This document shows positions 43,825 through 52,170 of a stretch of DNA of 64,000 nt, one piece after another (the first letter of the stretch is position 1; every line of letters begins with the position of its first letter). The notes under the pieces are model-generated. The model made no database searches and was not told where the DNA came from. It saw only the letters and a program-made list of their open reading frames with translations. Both the position numbers and the translations under genes were made by a program. Source of the DNA: Paracoccaceae bacterium. Lineage in GTDB: Bacteria; Pseudomonadota; Alphaproteobacteria; Rhodobacterales; Rhodobacteraceae. The stretch covers positions 1 through 64,000 of the forward strand of contig WFQE01000022.1 of NCBI GenBank assembly GCA_015487165.1, given 5' to 3'.

Positions 43825-45139
43825 AATTGAAATCGGTTGGCTGACCCTGATCATGTTCGGGTCATTGCTGGCCCTTCTCATGGCGGGCTTGCCCCTTGCC
43901 TTTGTCACCGGCGGTCTGGCGATCGTGTTCCTGTTCATCCTGGGTGACGGGGACACGCTGAACATCGTTCCCAGCCGCATCTTTCCACTGATGACCGACT
44001 ATCAGCTGTCGGCGATACCGCTGTTCATATTCATGGCGGCAATGCTCGAACGAGCGGGCATAATCAAGGACATGTTCGACGTGATCTACAAGTTGCTGGG
44101 CGGCCTCAAGGGTGGTCTTGCAACGGCGACGATCATTGCCTCGACGATCCTGGCGGCCATGGTCGGCGTCATCGGCGCGGCGGTTGTGACCATGGGCATC
44201 ATTGCCCTGCCCGCGATGCTGGAACGCAAGTACGATCCCCGCATCGCGATGGGCTCGATCATGGCTGGCGGCACGCTGGGTATTCTGATCCCGCCCTCGA
44301 TCCTGGCGATCATCTATGCGGTGGTGGCGGAACAGTCGGTGGGCGAGCTGTTCATCGGCGCGGTCTTTCCGGGGCTGATGCTGTCGGGGATGTATGTGGC
44401 CTATGTGACCATCCGCTGCTACATCAACCCCGAGCTGGGCCCACCCATCCCGGTGGAAGAGCGGATCAATTTCCGTCAGAAGATGGCCTTGCTGCGCAAG
44501 ATGGGGGCGCCGATCATTCTGATCATGGTCGTCTTTGCGGCGCTGTTTTCGGGCGCTGCCACCCCGGTGGAGGCCGCCGGTATTGGCACCTTTGGCTCCT
44601 TTGTCGTGGCGGCACTGCACGGGCAGCTTGACTGGCGAACCATCCGCGAGGCCTCGATCACGACCCTCAAGGCATCCAGCATGGTCATATGGATCATGTT
44701 CGGCGCGACCATCTTTGTCGGCCTTTATGTGCTGGAAGGCGGACAGCAATTCGTGACCTCGGCGCTGGACGCGACCGGGCTGGGCAAGTGGGGCATCCTG
44801 ATCCTGATGATGCTGATCCTGATCGTGCTGGGCATGTTCCTTGACTGGGTGGGCATCTTGTTGCTGGCGGTCCCGATCTTCGTGCCGATCGTCAAGAGCC
44901 TCGGCTTCGATCCGCTGTGGTTCGGCGTGCTGTATCTGGTCAACATGCAGATGAGCTTTCTCTCCCCTCCGTTCGGCTATGCGCTGTTCTATCTGCGCGG
45001 GGTGGCGCCGCCGGAAATTCCGATGTCGGAGATTTTCAAGGCGGCGCTGCCGTTCCTCGGCATCCAGCTGTTGGCGCTGATCATCTGCATGATCTTCCCG
45101 GAAATCATCCTGTGGCTGCCGCGAATGATTTACGGTTGA
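43814..45139 (+). CDS. TRAP transporter large permease (DctM type)
   Basis: A 441-residue polytopic protein with about eleven to twelve helices. The family signatures are GSLLALLMAGLPLAFVTGGL near the N-terminus, MGSIMAGGTLGILIPPSILA in the middle and NMQMSFLSPPFGYALFYLRG near the C-terminus. It forms the sodium-coupled transport channel with the DctQ subunit. It ends the bhc-TRAP gene run and is followed by a strong hairpin. Confidence 0.93.
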   Translation: MGLEIEIGWLTLIMFGSLLALLMAGLPLAFVTGGLAIVFLFILGDGDTLNIVPSRIFPLMTDYQLSAIPLFIFMAAMLERAGIIKDMFDVIYKLLGGLKGGLATATIIASTILAAMVGVIGAAVVTMGIIALPAMLERKYDPRIAMGSIMAGGTLGILIPPSILAIIYAVVAEQSVGELFIGAVFPGLMLSGMYVAYVTIRCYINPELGPPIPVEERINFRQKMALLRKMGAPIILIMVVFAALFSGAATPVEAAGIGTFGSFVVAALHGQLDWRTIREASITTLKASSMVIWIMFGATIFVGLYVLEGGQQFVTSALDATGLGKWGILILMMLILIVLGMFLDWVGILLLAVPIFVPIVKSLGFDPLWFGVLYLVNMQMSFLSPPFGYALFYLRGVAPPEIPMSEIFKAALPFLGIQLLALIICMIFPEIILWLPRMIYG

Positions 45140-45169
45140 TCAGACGGCCCGAACAAGGCTGGCAACAAG

Positions 45170-45203
45170 TACCGGGGCATGCGCAAGTCGTATTGCCCCG
45201 GTA
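45170..45203 (+). terminator. hairpin downstream of the TRAP operon
   Basis: TACCGGGGCA (45170-45179) pairs perfectly with TGCCCCGGTA (45194-45203) over a 14-base loop, 30 bases after the dctM stop and before the converging gene. It is the natural transcription end for both converging units. A second smaller stem (TTGCCCG with CGGGCAA) is at 45245-45262. Confidence 0.6.
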
Positions 45204-45277
45204 TCCGTTTGAACGCTTTGCTTTCCGTTTGTCGCGCCAAGGCATTGCCCGTTGCCGGGCAAGCGGTGCCGTGCTGG

Positions 45278-45775
45278 TCAGGTTTCGCCACCGGCAGGGT
45301 GGTCGGGGGTCGCATGTATGGCGACCTGTTCGATGCGTGCGTCCTGGGGGCTGATGATGCGAAAGCTTTCGCGCACGCCTGCCTCGGTAAGTTCGCGCAT
45401 GACGGTCAGCAAGGTGTTTTCATCATGCTCGGCGCAAAGATCAGCCATGTGCTCCAGCTCTTCGCGTGCGACGGGTGTTGCCGCGTCGATACTTGGCGCG
45501 CCCCAGTAGGTCACGAAATGGCTGGCCAGCCCGTGAACCAGCGACTCGAACTCGTCAGCCGTGATCCGGGTCACTGCAACAAAGGTCACGCGGCCAAAGC
45601 TTTCCAGCCCGAGCCAGCCATTGGCAAAGGCCTGGCGGGCCTTGCCGACAAGATCGGCCTCGGTCCAGTTGGAAAACTCGAACCCGCCGCTGATGGCCCA
45701 TTCCCCGGTTCGTGCCGGGTTGTGAAATATCTGCGTGTCGCTTTCGTCCAGGTGAATGGCGCGGGCAAGTTTCAT
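45278..45775 (-). CDS. DUF6505-type small protein
   Basis: A 165-residue soluble acidic protein with the family-like start KLARAIHLDESDTQIF and the central WTEADLVGKARQAFANGWLG. No enzyme motif is visible. It overlaps the upstream lipoate-ligase-like gene by four bases and sits in the four-gene unit DUF6494-mrp-ligase-like-DUF6505, next to the formate dehydrogenase genes. Its function is unknown; a maturation role is possible from context. Confidence 0.75.
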   Translation of the reverse strand: MKLARAIHLDESDTQIFHNPARTGEWAISGGFEFSNWTEADLVGKARQAFANGWLGLESFGRVTFVAVTRITADEFESLVHGLASHFVTYWGAPSIDAATPVAREELEHMADLCAEHDENTLLTVMRELTEAGVRESFRIISPQDARIEQVAIHATPDHPAGGET

Positions 45776-46518
45776 GTCGGTTTTTCCCCTTCAAGGCGCG
45801 ATGACAGGGGTACCACGATGGTTTCCCTGCCTTGCCGCAGCAACATGCCGAAATTTTCGTCCACCCCCACGAATGTTCCGGCAAGGGGGGCTGTGTGGTG
45901 GTTGACCTCGATATCCTTGCCGATTTCCTCGACCAGCCCGCGCCATTGCTCGTGCAACTGGGCGCGCTCGCTGCCCTCAAGGGCGTTAAGCCAGACCAGA
46001 GAATGCCGCGACCAGCTTTCCAGCAGCCGGATGGGAGAGACCTCGCCGCAGCCTTCCTGATACAGCGAGGTCTTGTCCGGTGTCAGGCCGGGGTCGTCCT
46101 CGGAAGCGGGGATCAACTGCAACTCCAGCCCGATCACCAGCCAGTCGGGCACAGCGTCTGCGTCCGTGGTCGAGGCGGCCACGCGCAGGCGGCCGCATTC
46201 GGCGCCGTTGACCTTGATCAGGCCATCCCATGTCAGGTGAACGGCGACCTCGGGCGGGGCAAGCGCGCCAAGGGCATTCTGAAAGCCCACGGCGCAGGCA
46301 ATCATTGCCGCCATGGCCGATTCAAGCGGTTCTTCCGGGGCAAGGACGATTGCCGCGCGCAGCCGGTCCGGGGTGATATTGTGAACGACAAGCCCCGCAT
46401 CAACCCCAAGCACCGCCTGCGCACGGGCCTTGTCAAAGGGATCGACCCCTGCAACCGCCAGCCCTGACAAGAGCGGGGGAAAGCTGGGCCCTGCCTCGAT
46501 TTCGAATTCATCGGTCAT
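45772..46518 (-). CDS. biotin/lipoate-protein ligase family protein
   Basis: A 248-residue protein with the fold signature of the biotin/lipoate ligase family, including the region LTWDGLIKVNGAECGRLRVA and a C-terminal SH3-like domain (about 195-240, APLAGTFVGVDENFGMLLRQ). The classical biotin-binding GRGRxG motif is not seen, so it may not be a normal ligase. It is coupled by overlaps to mrp upstream and DUF6505 downstream. Confidence 0.78.
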   Translation of the reverse strand: MTDEFEIEAGPSFPPLLSGLAVAGVDPFDKARAQAVLGVDAGLVVHNITPDRLRAAIVLAPEEPLESAMAAMIACAVGFQNALGALAPPEVAVHLTWDGLIKVNGAECGRLRVAASTTDADAVPDWLVIGLELQLIPASEDDPGLTPDKTSLYQEGCGEVSPIRLLESWSRHSLVWLNALEGSERAQLHEQWRGLVEEIGKDIEVNHHTAPLAGTFVGVDENFGMLLRQGRETIVVPLSSRLEGEKPT

Positions 46519-47588
46519 CAGACATGTCCTGCGTCGATCAATCCACGGGCAAGCGCGCGAAAGGCCTGGGCGGGTGCGCTGTCGGGATTCGAGGCCACGA
46601 TCGGGGCGCCGCCATCGGATGCGCGCCGGATGTCCAGATGCAGTGGCAGTTCGGCCAACAGCGGCACACCGATCTTTTCGGCCTCGTCGCGAACGCCGCC
46701 ATGGCCAAAGGTGTGTTCCTCGTGTCCGCAGTTGGAACAGATATGCGTGGACATGTTTTCGATCATCCCCAGGATGGTGACACCCATCTTGTTGAACATG
46801 TCAATCCCCTTGCGCGCATCCAGCAGCGCCACATCCTGGGGGGTCGATACGATGATTGCCCCGGTCAGTTCCGCCTTTTGCGACAATGTCATCTGGACGT
46901 CGCCTGTGCCCGGCGGCAGGTCGACAAGCAGCACGTCGAGCTGGCCCCACTGCACCTGGCTGAGCATCTGTTGCAGTGCACCCATCAGCATCGGGCCACG
47001 CCAGACGACGGCCTCGTCGTCGCGGGTCATCAGGCCGATCGACATCATGGTGACCCCGTGGTTTCGCAGCGGCAGGATGGTCTTGCCGTCGGGCGATGCC
47101 GGCCGACCCGAGATGCCCAGCATGCGCGGCTGCGACGGGCCAAAGACGTCGGCGTCCAGCAGGCCGACGCGCCGCCCCTCGGCCGCCAGTGCAACGGCCA
47201 GATTGACGGAAACCGTCGATTTTCCGACCCCGCCCTTGCCTGATGCTATGGCGATGATGTGCTTGACGCCGGGGATCTTTTGCGGGCCTTTTGCCGCGGC
47301 CGGTTTGGCCCCACCCTTTAGGTCGGGCGGCGGCGGGGGCGCGCTATGCGCAGTCATCACGACCGAGACCTGATCAACCCCGGCAATGGCTTTGATCGCC
47401 TCTTGGGCGGCAGTGCGCACGGGCTCCAGTGTTTTCGCATGAACCGGATCGACCTCCAGCACAAAACGAACATTGTGCCCCTCGACGACCAGTGCGCGCA
47501 CCATTCCCGCCGAAACGATATCATTGCCGCTGATGGGGTCGCTGATTGCGCCCAGTGCCTTGAGGATGTCTTGTCTTGCGATGCTCAT
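46518..47588 (-). CDS. apbC: Mrp/ApbC-type iron-sulfur carrier ATPase
   Basis: A 356-residue P-loop NTPase that carries and delivers [4Fe-4S] clusters. It has an N-terminal MIP18-like domain (about 1-85) and a deviant Walker [10 protein letters not shown] near residue 118. The CSNC motif in [17 protein letters not shown] is the cluster-binding CxxC. The ATG at 47588 is chosen over a start 23 codons upstream because it begins the conserved first domain. Placement near formate dehydrogenase, a multi-cluster enzyme, is suggestive. Confidence 0.9.
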   Translation of the reverse strand: MSIARQDILKALGAISDPISGNDIVSAGMVRALVVEGHNVRFVLEVDPVHAKTLEPVRTAAQEAIKAIAGVDQVSVVMTAHSAPPPPPDLKGGAKPAAAKGPQKIPGVKHIIAIASGKGGVGKSTVSVNLAVALAAEGRRVGLLDADVFGPSQPRMLGISGRPASPDGKTILPLRNHGVTMMSIGLMTRDDEAVVWRGPMLMGALQQMLSQVQWGQLDVLLVDLPPGTGDVQMTLSQKAELTGAIIVSTPQDVALLDARKGIDMFNKMGVTILGMIENMSTHICSNCGHEEHTFGHGGVRDEAEKIGVPLLAELPLHLDIRRASDGGAPIVASNPDSAPAQAFRALARGLIDAGHV

Positions 47589-47610
47589 GTGCCGTGGCTC
47601 CTGCGATGGT

Positions 47611-47811
47611 TCATTCAGCCCCCTTGATGCGACCCTCGACCACATGTTCAAGATCAAGTTCGTCGATGCTCAGCACGACGCGGGCGGTGAATTCCCGGCC
47701 GCGGGTCGCCTCTGGCCCGGCCTTGCGCATGGCCTCTTCGATGGCTTGCTGCGAGGTCACGCCGACCTGTTTCAGAAACTTGCGCATCGTCATGTTGAAA
47801 TCTTCGCTCAT
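47611..47811 (-). CDS. DUF6494-type small protein
   Basis: A 66-residue helical protein ([20 protein letters not shown] at the start, ending [13 protein letters not shown]) of the DUF6494 type, a family without known function. It lies 22 bases upstream of mrp in the same orientation and is the first gene of the unit. The size and absence of cysteines suggest a small adaptor. Confidence 0.75.
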   Translation of the reverse strand: MSEDFNMTMRKFLKQVGVTSQQAIEEAMRKAGPEATRGREFTARVVLSIDELDLEHVVEGRIKGAE

Positions 47812-47897
47812 GGTGTTTCTCCGGTTTGAATTGACGTTGGGGCGGGCGTCACCCTAGCATCATGGGGCAAAAGGTCAGGCAGGGGCGAACGAAAAAC

Positions 47898-48662
47898 ATG
47901 CGGAAACTCGGAATTCTTGTGCTTGTTCTGTCGGCTCTTGCCGGGGCTCGTCTGTCCGCACAGTCTGGCAGGCTTGTTGTGGCTGCTGATCAGCAGCTGA
48001 TCGAAAGCGGTTTCACGGCTTTCGTGATCCCGCGTTTTGCCCTCAAGACCGGGATTGCCGTTTCCGTTCACGCAATCGGGCCGGGTAGTGATGCTGCCAG
48101 TGTCAGGATTGTCGCCGGCGCCGGCCAAGGGATGGCCGTCTTCGAGGGGTTCGGGCGGATCTATTCGCTGGTGATGGCAGAGGATGCACCACCCCAGGCA
48201 ACCCGATTTGCCGCATGGATGCGTTCCGGGGTGGGTGGGCGCACCATCGCGCAGTTTCGGTATGACGGCAAACAGGTCTTCAAACCCGTCGAACAGGCCC
48301 TGGCGGCACTGGAACCGACCGTGTTCAAGGGTAATGCTGTGCGCGGGGAACGGTTGGCTTACGCAAATTGCGGGCGATGCCATGTCATCGGCGCCAGGAA
48401 CCGGATGAAGGGGATCGGCTCGACCCCGTCCTTTGGCGCGCTCAGGGCGTTGAAGGATTGGCAAGAAAGGTTTCAGACCTTCTATGTGCGCAACCCCCAT
48501 CCGGCGGTGGTTCAGGTTGCGGATATCACCATGCCGTTTTCGGCTGCGCGCCCGACGCCGATGCATCCGGTCGAAATCACGCAGGACGAATTGCATGACA
48601 TCCTTGCCTTTGTCGCCGCGCTCGAGCCGGCGGATCTGGGGGCCCCGATCCGGCATCAGTGA
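47898..48662 (+). CDS. periplasmic fusion: reduced TupA-like domain and cytochrome c
   Basis: A 254-residue exported protein (signal peptide about 1-22). Residues about 25-63 resemble the start of TupA/ModA-type oxyanion receptors (ESGFTAFVIPRFALKTGIAV), and residues 102-130 resemble their end (RFAAWMRSGVGGRTIAQFRY, DGKQVFKP). The central lobe is nearly absent. Residues about 145-245 are a monoheme cytochrome c with CGRCH at 158-162 and a likely axial Met in DITMPF. The ATG at 47898 starts the signal peptide; one 12 codons upstream is in frame. It lies within the formate dehydrogenase locus and ends overlapping the converging ferredoxin gene by seven bases. Confidence 0.7.
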   Translation: MRKLGILVLVLSALAGARLSAQSGRLVVAADQQLIESGFTAFVIPRFALKTGIAVSVHAIGPGSDAASVRIVAGAGQGMAVFEGFGRIYSLVMAEDAPPQATRFAAWMRSGVGGRTIAQFRYDGKQVFKPVEQALAALEPTVFKGNAVRGERLAYANCGRCHVIGARNRMKGIGSTPSFGALRALKDWQERFQTFYVRNPHPAVVQVADITMPFSAARPTPMHPVEITQDELHDILAFVAALEPADLGAPIRHQ

Positions 48663-50620
48663 TCCCGGCGTTTCTTGCCATCAAGGTAATCTTCGGTTGT
48701 CATGACCTGCGGGCGCTCGGCCCCGCGCAAGGGGCTGTCCTTGCTGTGATACTGGGCCTGTACACGGCAGTCGTCGCACATCTGGATCATGCGCGCGCTT
48801 TGCGATGTTGCGAACATCGCATGTTTGCCGGCAAGCTGATCCATGATCCGATCGATCGTCGACTTCACACCAAATGGCTTGCCGCATTCGACGCATTCGA
48901 AAGGCTCTTCCTCGTGCAGGATGCGCTGGGCAAGTGCGGCGTCGGAAAGATCAAGCTGTGGTTCAAGGGTAATGGCCTTTTCGGGGCAGGCATTGCGGCA
49001 GATTCCGCATTGCAGGCAGGCATCTTCCTGAAAGCGCAGCTGGGGCTGGTCGGGGTTGTCGCCAAGCGCCCCGGTGGGGCAGAGCGAGACACAGGCCAGG
49101 CACAAGGTGCAGGCATCGGAATTTATCACCACCGCACCATAGGGGGCGTTGGGTGGCAGTGGCACCGGCGCGTCGGCCTGACCCAGGATCGCGCTTGCGG
49201 CCAGTCGGGTGATCTGCCGGCGGCTGCCCATGGGCAATATGGGGGTGCAGAGCGGGGTCAGGGGGGCGGGTTCGCGTAGCGCATCGGCCAATAGCTGGGG
49301 GTCGTTCAGGTCAAGCAGCCGAATGCGGCCCGTGCCGGCAATGGCCTCGGCCAGCGCAACCTCGCCCTCGATGATGTCGCGCTCGGAATCGGGGGCCAGA
49401 AGGATATCGACCGAGGGAAAACCGGCGGCCAGCGCGGCCAGCATTTCCGCATGCCCAAAGCCTGCCAGAGTTGCGGTTTCAAGGGGGATCACATCTGGTG
49501 GCAAACCGCGGTCAAACCGTGCGCAAAGGGCGATCATCTCGGCCCCGTGACCGCTATCGTGAACCAGCAGCCTCGGGTTTTTTCCGCCTGCGTTTTCATA
49601 TGTTTGCGACAGGGTCTTCAGGCGCCGGAACAGGAATTCCCCGGCAGGTGCATCATATGTGATGGCCCCCGATGGGCAAAGCGCCGAACACGCGCCGCAG
49701 CCGGCACACACCGCGGCATCAACCGAAACATATTCGCCGTCTGGCGACAGCGCGCCGGTGGGGCAGGCATCCACGCATTTCGAACATCCCGTGATACCGG
49801 CCCGGGAATGGGCGCAAAGTGGCTGGCTGAGCTTGATATGGAAAGGCTTGTCAAATTCTCCGACCAGCTGGGATGCCTCGAAGGTCGCACGGGCAACAGC
49901 CAGCGGATCACCGGGGTCGGCGTGGACATAGCCGTCTCTTTTGTGTCCGGCCGGGAAAAGGGTTTGTCCTTTCCGCAGATCAAGAATGATATCGCATTCG
50001 GTATGCGCACCGTCACGGGGTTCGGTCAGTCCGAATGTGCCGCGCCCGGCCGGGTTGACCTGCTGCAAGGCGTCTATCTGAACGGTGAAATTGCCCAGCG
50101 CACCGCTTGCCAGCCCAAGCTTTCCGACCACGATTTCAAACCGGCGATCCAGCGGGATTTCGTCGATTGTTTCCACCAGTACGGTAACCGCCAGACTGTC
50201 GGCCAGTTGCGTGGCCACGGGTATTACTGTTTCCGGATCGCCAACAATCAGGCAGCGCCCTTCCGAGTGCAGATCAAGCAGTTTCGTCGCTGGCCTTTCC
50301 AGCAGAGAATCCGCTACAAGCGCCGCCATTTTCGGGGTGGCTTCCTGGCCCTCATCCGTCCATCCGGCCCGGTCCCTGATGTCGATGAAATCCAATATGT
50401 CGTGCCCGGATTCCTCGGTGATCTCCTGAAATATTTCACGTTCCTGCTGACAGGCGATGATTGCGTTGCCCTTGGCAATTTCCGCCGCCGCCGCGTCCAG
50501 CTGTGATACGCACAGATTCGTGTAAACGCGCGAACACTGCACACCGGCAGAGGCTTCAATGCTGTCCTTGTCGATCTTCTGACTTCCAAGACAGTCGCAT
50601 AGAATCAATCGTTTAGGCAT
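48656..50620 (-). CDS. multi-cluster 4Fe-4S ferredoxin protein of the formate dehydrogenase locus
   Basis: A 654-residue cytoplasmic protein with four ferredoxin-type clusters: two near residues 272-315 (CSKCVDACPTGAL, CAGCGACSALCPSGAI) and two near 500-555 (CTLCLACVSLCPTGAL, CLQCGICRNACPEKAI). A C-terminal pair of CxxC motifs is also present (ECVECGKPFG, MCDDCR). The N-terminal 200 residues carry further cysteines (LCDCLGS, LCVSQ) and may bind another cofactor. Proteins of this kind accompany FDH/DUF3305/DUF3306/TorD clusters in many proteobacteria. It is divergent from DUF3305. Confidence 0.88.
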   Translation of the reverse strand: MPKRLILCDCLGSQKIDKDSIEASAGVQCSRVYTNLCVSQLDAAAAEIAKGNAIIACQQEREIFQEITEESGHDILDFIDIRDRAGWTDEGQEATPKMAALVADSLLERPATKLLDLHSEGRCLIVGDPETVIPVATQLADSLAVTVLVETIDEIPLDRRFEIVVGKLGLASGALGNFTVQIDALQQVNPAGRGTFGLTEPRDGAHTECDIILDLRKGQTLFPAGHKRDGYVHADPGDPLAVARATFEASQLVGEFDKPFHIKLSQPLCAHSRAGITGCSKCVDACPTGALSPDGEYVSVDAAVCAGCGACSALCPSGAITYDAPAGEFLFRRLKTLSQTYENAGGKNPRLLVHDSGHGAEMIALCARFDRGLPPDVIPLETATLAGFGHAEMLAALAAGFPSVDILLAPDSERDIIEGEVALAEAIAGTGRIRLLDLNDPQLLADALREPAPLTPLCTPILPMGSRRQITRLAASAILGQADAPVPLPPNAPYGAVVINSDACTLCLACVSLCPTGALGDNPDQPQLRFQEDACLQCGICRNACPEKAITLEPQLDLSDAALAQRILHEEEPFECVECGKPFGVKSTIDRIMDQLAGKHAMFATSQSARMIQMCDDCRVQAQYHSKDSPLRGAERPQVMTTEDYLDGKKRRDH

Positions 50621-50804
50621 GGCGGTTCCCGTCGGTTCAACATCGGAGCGGCCCTTGTGCCCGATGACCTTTCCGTTCTGATAGGCGCGAAGCGGCGCCG
50701 GCGTAAAGCCTTTTCACCGCACAGGGGCCGTTGGCGGCAAGTCGAATCAGTCGGTGATTCGGGGTTGTGAAATCAACCGATAAATTTGGTCAGGAATGCG
50801 AAAA

Positions 50805-50817
50805 GGACAAATTGTCC
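50805..50817 (+). promoter_or_regulatory. 13-bp palindrome, copy 1
   Basis: GGACAAATTGTCC is a perfect palindrome around one central base (GGACAA/TTGTCC). Together with the copy at 50846-50858 it looks like an operator pair, 41 bp centre to centre, about four helical turns. Confidence 0.5.
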
Positions 50818-50845
50818 CCCAGAGTTTTCGCAACCCGTGCCATCC

Positions 50846-50858
50846 GGACGAAATGTCC
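50846..50858 (+). promoter_or_regulatory. 13-bp palindrome, copy 2
   Basis: GGACGAAATGTCC has the same GGAC/GTCC arms and length as copy 1, with a differing centre. Position upstream of the DUF3305 gene suggests control of the rightward FDH operon. Confidence 0.5.
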
Positions 50859-50989
50859 AGTTTTTCCGCGCCGGTCAGAACGAAAACACCGGCAAGTGCG
50901 AAATCATTTGATCGGGGGTCGAGAAGCACACATTCTTGTGAAGGAAAAGCGCATCAGGGTCAGCTTTGCGGCATGGGATAGGAGTTGAA

Positions 50990-51553
50990 ATGGAAACAGC
51001 GAGCATTTCGATGCCGCTCGGGATTGTCGTAAGAAAATCGCCGGGTGTCACCCGTTGGGCCGGTTGGGTCTGGCGGGTGGTCGGTGTTCTTCCTGCTGCG
51101 CGCAACGAAACCTGGAAAGAGTTGCGACGCGAGGGCGAGGCGGTCGAATATCATGCCGCAACCGTCGATCTTGAACTGCACCGGACCGAGGCCGAGGCCT
51201 ATGTTGCCGAGCTATCCACACAATCGCCTTCGGTTTACGTGATCATGCGCGAGGGCGAGGATCCCGGCACTGTCGAGGATATCGAGATCGTTCTGGCCAC
51301 CGTGTCGCCCTTTGAGGCGCAGGATTATGCCGATACCGGCGAAGAGCTGGTCGAGCCGGTGCCCATGCCCCCGGCCCTGCGTGAATGGGTTCAGGATTTC
51401 GTCGAAACCCATCACCAGCAAAAGGAATTCATCAAGCGCCGGCGCGACAAGAAGCGCGTCGATCTGGTCGAGGACGGGGTTGGCGATCCGCGCATTTCCC
51501 AGCCAAGCGATGTATACCGCGCGCCCGGCCGCAAACGTGGGGTGGTCCAGTGA
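50990..51553 (+). CDS. DUF3305 protein, formate dehydrogenase accessory
   Basis: A 187-residue soluble protein of the DUF3305 family (start SISMPLGIVVRKSPGVTRWA with GWVWRVVGVLP), found almost only in gene clusters with formate dehydrogenases. AGGAG precedes the ATG at 50990. The C-terminus is basic (EFIKRRRDKKRVD). First gene of the rightward FDH operon, ending in a one-base overlap with DUF3306. Its biochemical role is not established. Confidence 0.88.
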   Translation: METASISMPLGIVVRKSPGVTRWAGWVWRVVGVLPAARNETWKELRREGEAVEYHAATVDLELHRTEAEAYVAELSTQSPSVYVIMREGEDPGTVEDIEIVLATVSPFEAQDYADTGEELVEPVPMPPALREWVQDFVETHHQQKEFIKRRRDKKRVDLVEDGVGDPRISQPSDVYRAPGRKRGVVQ

Positions 51554-52167
51554 TGTCAGCAACAGACCGGCCGGCAGACAAGCCCCTTGACGCGTGGTCG
51601 CGTCGCAAGGCCCGTGTGCGCGCGGAAGAAGAGGCCCTCGCCCGGCGCAAAGCCCAGGCCGAGACCCAGCGCCAGCAGGCGGCGCTTGCCGAAAAGACGG
51701 ATGAAGAGATCCTGGCCGAGCTGAACCTTCCCGATCCTGACAGCCTCAAGACCGGCGACGACATCGCGGGTTTCATGCAGGCGACAATCCCCGAACGTCT
51801 GCGCAGGCGGGCCCTGCGCAAGTTGTGGACACTCAACCCCGTGCTGGCCAATGTCGATGGCCTGGTTGACTATGGCGAGGATTTCACCGGTAAGGGTGCG
51901 GTCGGCGAAGTGATCGAGACGATCTACAAGGTCGGTCGCGGCATGCTGGGCGATATCAAAGACGACGACGCCCCTGTTGTGGCAGCTCCCGCAGAAGAAC
52001 AGCCCGTCGAGCAAGCGGATGATCTGGATGAACCGGATGACTCTGCCACAGATTCCGAGCCTCACGCAGATACCGCGCCCGCCTCGCTTGTCGAAGAGGC
52101 AGCGATACAGCGGCGCCCCCGGCGCATGCGTTTTTCCTTTGACGATACCCTTCCAGACGGAACCTGA
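51553..52167 (+). CDS. DUF3306 protein, formate dehydrogenase accessory
   Basis: A 204-residue soluble protein: a charged helical N-terminus (residues 10-55), the conserved DUF3306 core (about 55-135, DDIAGFMQATIPERLRRRAL, KLWTLNPVLANVDGLVDYGE), and an acidic low-complexity tail. DUF3306 genes consistently follow DUF3305 in FDH clusters. The start overlaps the DUF3305 stop by one base (TGATG), as expected for coupled genes. Confidence 0.88.
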   Translation: MSATDRPADKPLDAWSRRKARVRAEEEALARRKAQAETQRQQAALAEKTDEEILAELNLPDPDSLKTGDDIAGFMQATIPERLRRRALRKLWTLNPVLANVDGLVDYGEDFTGKGAVGEVIETIYKVGRGMLGDIKDDDAPVVAAPAEEQPVEQADDLDEPDDSATDSEPHADTAPASLVEEAAIQRRPRRMRFSFDDTLPDGT

Positions 52168-52170
52168 CAG

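Larger units (their letters stand above)
50621..50989. promoter_or_regulatory. divergent control region of the formate dehydrogenase locus
   Basis: This 369-base gap separates the ferredoxin gene from DUF3305 and holds no supported gene. It contains several palindromes: CGAATCA/TGATTCG (50743-50761), GGTTG/CAACC (50763-50778), and two related 13-mers at 50805-50817 and 50846-50858. No convincing -24/-12 (sigma-54) promoter was found on either strand. Confidence 0.6.

Noticed and set aside
45245-45262. Terminator for the leftward DUF6505 operon (TTGCCCG/CGGGCAA)
   Set aside because: The stem is short and no T-tract follows on the minus strand; the stronger hairpin at 45170-45203 is the better candidate.
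50621-50989. Sigma-54 promoter for the FDH operon
   Set aside because: The FDH operon encodes an NtrC-type regulator, so a GG-N10-GC promoter was looked for on both strands; the nearest match (near 50957-50970) has wrong spacing.
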